Shown: piece by piece, positions 7,826-14,291 of the stretch | Position numbering within the stretch: position 1 is the stretch's first letter | Layout of the letters: each line of letters opens with the position of its first letter | Source: Blastocatellia bacterium | GTDB lineage: Bacteria > Acidobacteriota > Blastocatellia > Pyrinomonadales > Pyrinomonadaceae | Reading direction: 5' to 3' | Length of the DNA stretch: 14,291 bases | Assembly (NCBI GenBank): GCA_003487805.1 | Contig: DNNE01000128.1 | Coordinates: 1 to 14,291 of the forward strand | The notes under the pieces: generated by a model | The model's input: the letters and a program-made list of their open reading frames with translations, nothing else | Told to the model about the DNA's origin: nothing | The model's database searches: none | Program-made: the position numbers and the translations under genes

Positions 7826-8782
7826 ATGCAACGAATACGATTGTTCAGGACGACGGTGGCGCTTGGCGTTGCCTGCCTCATTTTGTGTATGCCCTCACTC
7901 TCTTTGGGTTGGGGAGCCGGCGGGCACATGATGGTGGCGCAGATCGCCTTCGCTCGGCTCAACTCGCACGCGAAAGCAGAAGTGGCGAAGTTGTTGGCCA
8001 TCAAAGTTAAGGTCAAACTGGCAGACGGTACGCAACCAAAGCTGTCGGCCAAGAGTAAGGCTAGCGTGGCAGCAGCGACGGCTAAAAGCAAAGACTTCGT
8101 CAATGCAGCGCACTGGCTCGACGACCTCAGATCAGCCAAGGAGTTGTACGACAAAAAGAATCCGCAGAATTTCGGGCCGCTTCACTTCGTCGACACTCCT
8201 TTTTCAGACGACGGGACTGCATTGCCTCCCTTGCCGACGCCAAACATCATCACTGAATTGAACCGTGACGTAGACATACTTAGAACCAGCTCCGACGATA
8301 ATGCGCGCGCCCAAGCTTTGCGTTTCATCATCCACTTTGTTGGCGATGTTCATCAACCACTTCACTGCGCCACGAGAGTCAGGAAAGATCAGCGAGAAGG
8401 CGACCAGGGCGGCAATTTTGTCATGATCAGCGGCGCGAAAAACCTTCACAGTTTTTGGGACGGTGGCCTACGGAATTTTCCGCCTGAGGGGCCTCCACCA
8501 CAATTCGTGCCCCCATCGCTGGCCAAGGTTGCGGCAGCGACGAAAAAAATAGTCGCCGCAAACCCGGACAGCGATCCCGCCATAAAACTGAATGACCCGA
8601 CCAACTTTCAGTCATGGGCGGATGAGAGTTTCGCGCTGGCGAAAGACGTCGCATACAACGGAATGGAGACGGGAACGACACCCTCGGCAGCGTACCGGAC
8701 AAAGGGCGTGCAGATTGCTCAACAGCGCGTGGCTTGGGGAGGTTATCGACTGGCGGCGCTGCTGAATTCAATTTGGCCTTGA
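7826..8782 (+). CDS. Exported S1/P1-type zinc nuclease
   Basis: The product is 318 residues of the S1/P1 nuclease family (three-zinc phospholipase C-like fold), which cleaves single-stranded DNA and RNA and often removes 3' phosphates. The signal peptide covers about residues 1-28, so the mature protein should start at Trp29. In this family the N-terminal Trp itself binds zinc. The other ligands are visible with family spacing: His34 (WGAGGH), Asp99 or Asp100 (HWLDD), His120 (LHFVD), His170 and Asp174 and His180 (HFVGDVHQPLH), and His208 and Asp212 (LHSFWD). A lysine/alanine-rich insert lies at about 58-90. The ATG at 7826 follows AAAGGAG (7811-7817); an ATG 15 codons earlier would spoil the signal peptide. 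It probably scavenges nucleotides or phosphate outside the cytoplasm. Confidence 0.93.
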   Translation: MQRIRLFRTTVALGVACLILCMPSLSLGWGAGGHMMVAQIAFARLNSHAKAEVAKLLAIKVKVKLADGTQPKLSAKSKASVAAATAKSKDFVNAAHWLDDLRSAKELYDKKNPQNFGPLHFVDTPFSDDGTALPPLPTPNIITELNRDVDILRTSSDDNARAQALRFIIHFVGDVHQPLHCATRVRKDQREGDQGGNFVMISGAKNLHSFWDGGLRNFPPEGPPPQFVPPSLAKVAAATKKIVAANPDSDPAIKLNDPTNFQSWADESFALAKDVAYNGMETGTTPSAAYRTKGVQIAQQRVAWGGYRLAALLNSIWP

Positions 8783-8814
8783 TATTTGAGGCTGATAAAG
8801 AAAGTTATTGGATG

Positions 8815-8898
8815 CCACAGAGGCGCAGAGTCACCGAGACTGAAAATAGAGATAAGCGATCACCGCCTAATTCCTAACGGTTCTCGGTGTCTCTGTGG
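8815..8898. repeat. Bulged hairpin repeat between convergent genes
   Basis: CCACAGAG (8815-8822) pairs with CTCTGTGG (8891-8898), and CACCGAGA (8832-8839) pairs with TCTCGGTG (8882-8889). A 9-nt bulge lies on the left side and a 42-nt loop between the arms. It sits between the convergent ends of the S1/P1 nuclease (8782) and the TPR gene (8911). It looks like a dispersed intergenic repeat that could also shield both transcript ends. There is no T-run. Confidence 0.65.
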
Positions 8899-8910
8899 CG
8901 GAACCGCTTC

Positions 8911-10539
8911 TCACAAACTAGCGATGCTCAATTTCGTGTCGGCGTTCTTCCAGGCGTTTTGAAATTCGCGCTGCACCGCGTCAACATTTTTTTTCTGAGC
9001 TTTCAGACTCTCGATCAGACCGAACAGCGATCGCCCGCTGTTTCGGTTTCGCTCCAGGTCGGCGCGAAAGACTTTTTCAGCCTCACCATAGTTTCCGCTG
9101 CGCAAAAGAAAACCGCCGAGGGATTCACGCACGGGATGAAACCATTGCGGCGGTTCATCGTACGCGAGCGCGTCTTCCGCGGCGATGGCCTTATTAAAGA
9201 AATCGCGAGCCGCGTTCCTGTCGTGTTTCACTTCGGCGACGCGCGCTCGCAGCAGGTTGTCAGCAATCGCGTCCACCTTACTCGTCGGATTCAACGAAGA
9301 CATTGAGTCAGCGGGGATAGATTTGGCCGTGTCCAGGAACGCTTTTTCTTCCGACTCCGCATTGCCTGAGTCGCCGCGTGAAACAAAAGCCATCGCCCGC
9401 GCCCAATGCCAGAAAGACAACGTCGCCGGCATCGAAGCGTCGGGTTGCGGCGCTTTCATGATCTCGTCCCACTTCGAAAAGCGCTCCCACATCAAGAGGT
9501 TCTTGGCCGCGATTGGCTCGATCATCGGCATCATCTTGATCATAGGCGCCCCGAACTCGACCAACTTCTTCGTTGTCGCGATCGCCTGCGCGTAATTACC
9601 CTGCATGCTGTTGGCTATCGCCAGAAAATCCAGATTGTGCGCGTAGTACATCGAGTAAACGCCCTGCACACCGGTCGCCTTGAAATAGGCTTCATCGGCG
9701 GCAGAAGCATCGACGTTCGCGCGCGCGGCCGCGTCATAGTTTCCCACGCGTTCATAAATGTGCGCCGGCATGTGCACGAGATGCCCGGCCATGGGCATTA
9801 GCTTTGGCAGGCTCGGCGCGTAGGCGAGCGCGCGCTCGGGACGCGGCGAGGCTTCGACAGCGTGAATGTAATAATGAATCGCACCGGGATGATTCGGATT
9901 TCGCTTAAGGACTGATTCGAGCACCGCGACGATCTCTTCGGTGCCTTCGTTCGGCTTTCCGTCCGCGCTCCAAAGCTGCCACGGATGCAAATCCATCATG
10001 CTCTCTGCGTAAAGCGTCGCCGCGTCGAGATCGTCGGGATACTTTTTCATCAAATCATTCATCGCGTGGCTGTAATCCGCTGAGAGTTTTTTCAGATGGG
10101 CTTTCGGATCGTTTGAATAACGCATCGTCAGCGCGGCGATGTAGTCGCGTTCGTTCGCGGGGGCGGTCTTTGAAAGTTCTAATGCTTTTTGCGTCGCGTC
10201 ATACGCCGACTTTTCGCGATCGGGATCGACATCAAGATTGATGTTTGGTCCCAGCGCGTAAGCCACACCCCACCAGGCCATGGCCATCTGCGGATCGAGT
10301 TCCGCCGCGCGTTTGAACGACCGCACGGCTTCTTCGTGATTGAAGCCATAGGTCATTCGCAATCCCTGATCAAAAAACTTTTGGGCTTCTGGATTCTTTG
10401 TCGAGGTCGCGTGATGCCACGAACCAAGCCCGGAATAAATTTCCACCGGCTTGGGCTCCGGCATCTTCATCGGGTCGGATTGTTGAGCGAGGATGGTTGT
10501 TGAGAAGACAAATATGAACACGAAGGCTGTCGACTTCAT
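8911..10539 (-). CDS. Exported TPR protein with conserved His-rich core
   Basis: The product is 542 residues. A signal peptide of about 18 residues (MKSTAFVFIF..LAQQ) indicates export, with no membrane segment after it. Helical TPR-like repeats run throughout, clearest at about 50-95 (F-F-D-Q-G-L, then F-N-H-E-E-A and AAELDP), 265-310 and 430-520. The middle carries a motif seen in this family across Acidobacteriota and Proteobacteria: HPGAIHYYIHAVEAS (217-231), then AGHLVHMPAHIYERVG (251-266), placing His217, 222, 226, 253, 256 and 260 close together, with His42, 43 and 301 as others. These histidines might bind metal or shape the groove; no enzymatic role is known to me. GGAG lies 10-13 nt before the ATG. 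It appears monocistronic. Confidence 0.85.
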   Translation of the reverse strand: MKSTAFVFIFVFSTTILAQQSDPMKMPEPKPVEIYSGLGSWHHATSTKNPEAQKFFDQGLRMTYGFNHEEAVRSFKRAAELDPQMAMAWWGVAYALGPNINLDVDPDREKSAYDATQKALELSKTAPANERDYIAALTMRYSNDPKAHLKKLSADYSHAMNDLMKKYPDDLDAATLYAESMMDLHPWQLWSADGKPNEGTEEIVAVLESVLKRNPNHPGAIHYYIHAVEASPRPERALAYAPSLPKLMPMAGHLVHMPAHIYERVGNYDAAARANVDASAADEAYFKATGVQGVYSMYYAHNLDFLAIANSMQGNYAQAIATTKKLVEFGAPMIKMMPMIEPIAAKNLLMWERFSKWDEIMKAPQPDASMPATLSFWHWARAMAFVSRGDSGNAESEEKAFLDTAKSIPADSMSSLNPTSKVDAIADNLLRARVAEVKHDRNAARDFFNKAIAAEDALAYDEPPQWFHPVRESLGGFLLRSGNYGEAEKVFRADLERNRNSGRSLFGLIESLKAQKKNVDAVQREFQNAWKNADTKLSIASL

Positions 10540-10650
10540 TTCACGATCTCCACACGAAGGCTGAACATTCCAGCAAATTTGTTCGGTTTTAGCATGAATC
10601 CAGTGGAAAAGAAACGGAGTACGGAAGCACCGCGTCGCCCAACGATTATG

Positions 10651-10679
10651 TTGGACTAGTAAGGCTGAGGGCGTATCAT
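10651..10679 (+). promoter_or_regulatory. Sigma-70 promoter for the AbiEii-like gene
   Basis: TTGGAC (10651-10656) and TATCAT (10674-10679) are separated by exactly 17 nt. Transcription should begin about 10685-10687. This coincides with the first in-frame ATG (10686), which would then be leaderless, and supports the next ATG (10725) with its GAGGAG as the true start. Confidence 0.6.
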
Positions 10680-10724
10680 TGCTCCATGCTCAATGCCGGA
10701 GCCCTTACATTTGAGGAGTTTGCG

Positions 10725-11318
10725 ATGCGCGAACAACTTCCCCTCGCGACGATTCATGATGCCGTGCTCGAATTCTTACGCGGGCGCGACGATGCCGTTG
10801 TGTTTGGCGCGCAAGCGGTCAACGCCTACGTGAGCGAGCCGCGCATGAGCCAGGATATCGATCTGGTTTCCACCCGCGCGACTGAACTCGCCGAAGAGCT
10901 GCGCGAATATTTGAGCGAGCGTTTTCATATCGATGTTAGCGATCACGTGATCGGCGCTGTAAAAGGTTACCGCTTGTTTCAAATTCAGAAACCACGCAAC
11001 CGTCACCTGGTTGATGTGCGCACAGCTGAATCACTTCCACATGCGGAAAGAATCGAGGACGTGCTGGTGATGTCACCGCCCGAACTCATCGCCCACAAGG
11101 TCATCGCTTATCACGCCCGTCGTGGCCAACCAAGAGCCGGAACCGATTGGCGCGATCTGGCGATGTTGCTGCTGACGTTTCCGGAATTGAAAAAAGAAAC
11201 GGGAGCGGTCAGTGAGGCACTGAAATTAACGGGCGCAAAAGCTGATGCGATCGAGACCTGGCGAGAATTGGTAGCGCAGGAAATCAGCGATTCAGAAGAC
11301 GATGCCGAGTTCGATTAG
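10725..11318 (+). CDS. AbiEii-like nucleotidyltransferase
   Basis: The product is 197 residues with a minimal nucleotidyltransferase fold. The features are V-F-G-A-Q-A (26-31) as the Gly motif, S-Q-D-I-D-L (42-47) with metal-binding Asp44 and Asp46, and a probable third acid Asp97 in LVDVR. MSPPELIAHKVIAYHARRG (about 116-134) and DWRDLAMLL (141-149) follow, as in the AbiEii/MNT group, where a Lys and a later Asp are conserved. Some relatives are toxins that block translation by modifying tRNA; others have unknown targets, and no adjacent antitoxin gene is seen on this strand. The ATG at 10725 has GAGGAG at 10713-10718; an in-frame ATG at 10686 would add 13 residues but falls on the predicted transcription start. 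The gene converges on the SAP gene and may belong to the same accessory patch. Confidence 0.75.
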   Translation: MREQLPLATIHDAVLEFLRGRDDAVVFGAQAVNAYVSEPRMSQDIDLVSTRATELAEELREYLSERFHIDVSDHVIGAVKGYRLFQIQKPRNRHLVDVRTAESLPHAERIEDVLVMSPPELIAHKVIAYHARRGQPRAGTDWRDLAMLLLTFPELKKETGAVSEALKLTGAKADAIETWRELVAQEISDSEDDAEFD

Positions 11319-11330
11319 GCTAGACCTTCG

Positions 11331-11388
11331 TCATTCACCTTCAACACCGCCAGAAACGCTCCTGCAAAATCTCTACGCGCCCGACTTT
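11331..11388 (-). pseudogene. Duplicated fragment of the lepA 3' end
   Basis: This 58-bp stretch matches 12535-12593, the end of the real lepA, in the same orientation: 51 of 59 aligned columns, with 7 substitutions and one gap. In the lepA frame it encodes KVGRVEI, a one-base deletion, then AFLAVLKVN. The lepA stop is not conserved; the frame would run on to a stop at 11315-11317. It can be the original lepA end displaced by an insertion, or a copied fragment. The SAP gene's stop (11373-11375) lies inside it in another frame. Confidence 0.85.
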
Positions 11389-11999
11389 CCGTACTTCTTC
11401 TTCCACTCTCGATAGTTCTTCGGAATTTCGGCCTTCTTCAATTGCTCCCAGGCCTTCAGCGCCTGCGCCCGGGTTGCGTTCTTTTCGCCAGCCAGAAAAT
11501 CGGAAAGAAAATTTATGTATCTGCCCGACGGAGTCTTAACCTGAGGGAAACTGCCCTGAACCTGATTCAATCTGACATATTCTCTGACCAGGTCTCGGTA
11601 GGTAAGTTTGATTCCACTATCGATCTGCTGCTCTCGCCAACGGTTGAGTCGATAGCGTGCCCCTGATTTCCTTTTTTGCTGTGGCGCAATCTTCAACGCT
11701 TCAGTCTCAATAAAATCTTTTGTTTCCTTATCGTTGGTATAGCTAACCACGGGAAGCTTGAGATTGAGTCCTTTATCACCGTCTCTGATTCCCGACCGGG
11801 TGAGAGTCTTCCTCTCCGAGCTCTTTACCTGGCCGGTTCGCAGAAAATGTTTGATCAACTCTTCGAGTTCATCTTTGCGAAGTTTCGAGGCTGCTGGGAT
11901 ACCAATGTCATCGGCGAAAGCTTTTATCTCGAGTGCATACCAATATCCATTGTCGAATTGCTCAACAGTCATGGATTTCGAAAGCTTTGGCTTAGGCAT
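11373..11999 (-). CDS. SAP-domain protein, putative nucleic-acid binding
   Basis: The product is 208 basic residues. Residues about 23-55 form a SAP-like helix-extended-helix motif (ALEIKAFADDIGIP, then KLRKDELEELIKHFL), a small domain that usually binds DNA. A linker leads to a second region, about 85-202, with R-Y-R-L-N-R-W-R, Y-R-D-L-V-R-E-Y-V-R-L and a tail with TRAQALKAWEQLKK and NYREWKKKYG. This resembles SAP proteins of about 200 residues found singly in many bacteria; their role is unknown. The ATG has AAGGTGA 5-11 nt upstream. The first codons overlap the broken vapC frame, and the last codons (K-S-G-A-stop) lie in the duplicated lepA fragment, so the C-terminus may be altered relative to its ancestor. 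Confidence 0.75.
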   Translation of the reverse strand: MPKPKLSKSMTVEQFDNGYWYALEIKAFADDIGIPAASKLRKDELEELIKHFLRTGQVKSSERKTLTRSGIRDGDKGLNLKLPVVSYTNDKETKDFIETEALKIAPQQKRKSGARYRLNRWREQQIDSGIKLTYRDLVREYVRLNQVQGSFPQVKTPSGRYINFLSDFLAGEKNATRAQALKAWEQLKKAEIPKNYREWKKKYGKSGA

Positions 12000-12223
12000 C
12001 CGTCACCTTGCTACTTATATGCAGCGAACTACTTCTTATGTGCAACGTGGTTCCCCAATCGTTCTCTTCTGCCCACGACCACAGCTCGGCAACCGTTTGA
12101 AAGCTGATAGCCAGAATTTGGCCTTCCATGTGCGTCTCGTACTGAACACGCAACGCATCATTCGTCTTCTTTCTTTGGGTGTAGCAAGCTGGCGACGGTC
12201 GTGTCGAGTAAGACCGTACTCAT
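11992..12223 (-). pseudogene. vapC: Broken VapC-type PIN toxin
   Basis: From the ATG at 12221-12223 the frame encodes MSTVLLDTTVASLLHPKK, a PIN-domain start with the first catalytic Asp (residue 7), but it stops at TGA 12158-12160. Shifting frame near the A/G-rich run at 12167-12175 restores PIN-like sequence: TNDALRVQYE, GQILAISFQTVAEL with the conserved Glu, and WSWAEENDWG. PIN similarity then ends near 12050, and the frame closes at 11992-11994 after unrelated residues. So there is one frameshift plus loss of about the C-terminal half, including the remaining acidic residues. The start overlaps the antitoxin stop as ATGA, the usual toxin-antitoxin coupling. It is very unlikely to make an active ribonuclease. 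Confidence 0.8.
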
Positions 12224-12441
12224 TTGGTGTGCTGATCCTCAGCATTGAGTTGCAGTCTCGTCTGTCGTTCTGACAGAACGAAGTTCATCAAAGCATCCGG
12301 ATCGTCGTCGGCGGGCCACAAAGCGGCAAGCTCCCTAAGATCGCCGATTGGCGTAACGCCCTGTTCGGCAATCAAACGGCTCAAGACATTTTCGCTGTCG
12401 CTTGTTTCATGACGAAGAAGGTCTGTCTCTAGCTTGCTCAT
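12220..12441 (-). CDS. vapB: VapB-type antitoxin, orphaned
   Basis: The product is 73 residues and acidic. The body pattern E-Q-G-V-T-P-I followed by DLRELAALWPADDDPDALMNF and a basic-acidic tail resembles small antitoxins paired with PIN toxins, where the W-P-x-D-D/E segment and following helix probably wrap the toxin. I identify it mainly from that pattern and from the 4-bp ATGA overlap with the PIN remnant downstream. The Shine-Dalgarno AGGTGGA lies 6 nt before the ATG. With its toxin broken it may survive only as an autorepressor or as protection against related toxins; the frame is fully open. An alternative is an unrelated small ORF, which I consider unlikely. Confidence 0.7.
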   Translation of the reverse strand: MSKLETDLLRHETSDSENVLSRLIAEQGVTPIGDLRELAALWPADDDPDALMNFVLSERQTRLQLNAEDQHTK

Positions 12442-12459
12442 TGATTTTCCACCTGACCG

Positions 12460-12475
12460 TCAACACTGATGTTGA
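12460..12475. promoter_or_regulatory. Palindrome in the vapB leader, possible operator
   Basis: TCAACA-CTGA-TGTTGA is a perfect 6-bp inverted repeat. It lies 18 nt upstream of the vapB ATG and 16 nt downstream of its predicted -10 box. VapBC pairs usually repress themselves at such sites; here that is inference. Confidence 0.35.
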
Positions 12476-12491
12476 TCTCTTTCATGCGTTG

Positions 12492-12521
12492 AAATTAGCC
12501 ACGAAAAACTGGACGCGTCAA
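12492..12521 (-). promoter_or_regulatory. Predicted sigma-70 promoter of vapB
   Basis: Read on the minus strand, TTGACG (12516-12521) and TAATTT (12492-12497) are 18 nt apart. It lies just downstream of the lepA stop (12531), so vapB has its own promoter inside the bracketed segment. No lepA terminator is visible in the 89-bp gap. Confidence 0.5.
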
Positions 12522-12530
12522 GGGCGATCA

Positions 12531-14291
<1,761 letters not shown>

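Noticed and set aside
10686..10724. Upstream start of the AbiEii-like gene
   Set aside because: The predicted transcription start falls on this ATG, and GAGGAG is correctly placed only for the ATG at 10725. A leaderless start is possible but less likely.
12036..12245. 69-residue minus-strand ORF overlapping vapB and the vapC remnant
   Set aside because: Its Arg/Cys-rich composition does not look like a real protein; the neighbouring frames in the same stretch carry clear PIN-domain sequence, so it is a shadow of the broken vapC.

Overview
The window looks like chromosomal DNA of a free-living Gram-negative-type bacterium of moderate to high GC. The best guess is an Acidobacteriota of the Blastocatellia/Pyrinomonadales kind. 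This is an inference from gene style: a membrane CadC-type regulator fused to a TolB-like domain and TPRs, secreted YCF48 propellers, signal-peptide TPR proteins, and short REP-like hairpin repeats between genes. No rRNA, tRNA, CRISPR array or complete insertion sequence was seen.

Left part (1-7076), mostly envelope and regulatory genes. A very strong hairpin (1-59) is followed by a minus-strand pair: a small putative lipoprotein (132-497) and a secreted protein with two PAN/apple-like modules (512-1453). Divergent from these is a 770-aa one-component regulator (1706-4018). The 252-bp gap between them holds a perfect -10 box and a cluster of TGAAATT palindromes. Then, on the minus strand, come a two-module beta-rich protein (4050-4727) and a 660-aa secreted protein with 14 YCF48-type repeats (4819-6801). 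A 275-bp gap with a long inverted repeat follows.

Middle part (7077-10539). A type I RNase H (minus) lies divergent from an exported S1/P1-type zinc nuclease (plus) with all expected zinc ligands. After a repeat-type hairpin comes a large exported TPR protein (minus).

Right part (10540-14291), a small accessory patch beside a housekeeping gene. An AbiEii-like nucleotidyltransferase (plus) converges on a minus-strand series: a SAP-domain protein, a broken vapC (PIN toxin), an apparently intact vapB-type antitoxin, and lepA (EF-4, 5' end cut by the window). The most unusual signal is that about 58 bp of the lepA 3' end is present a second time at 11331-11388 in the same orientation (about 86% identical, one frameshifting gap). 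The two copies bracket the vapB, broken vapC and SAP genes. The distal copy supplies the SAP gene's last codons and stop in a different frame. This resembles a small, integrase-less island inserted at the 3' end of lepA. Inside it, the PIN toxin has lost its reading frame and its C-terminal half, while the antitoxin ORF stays open.
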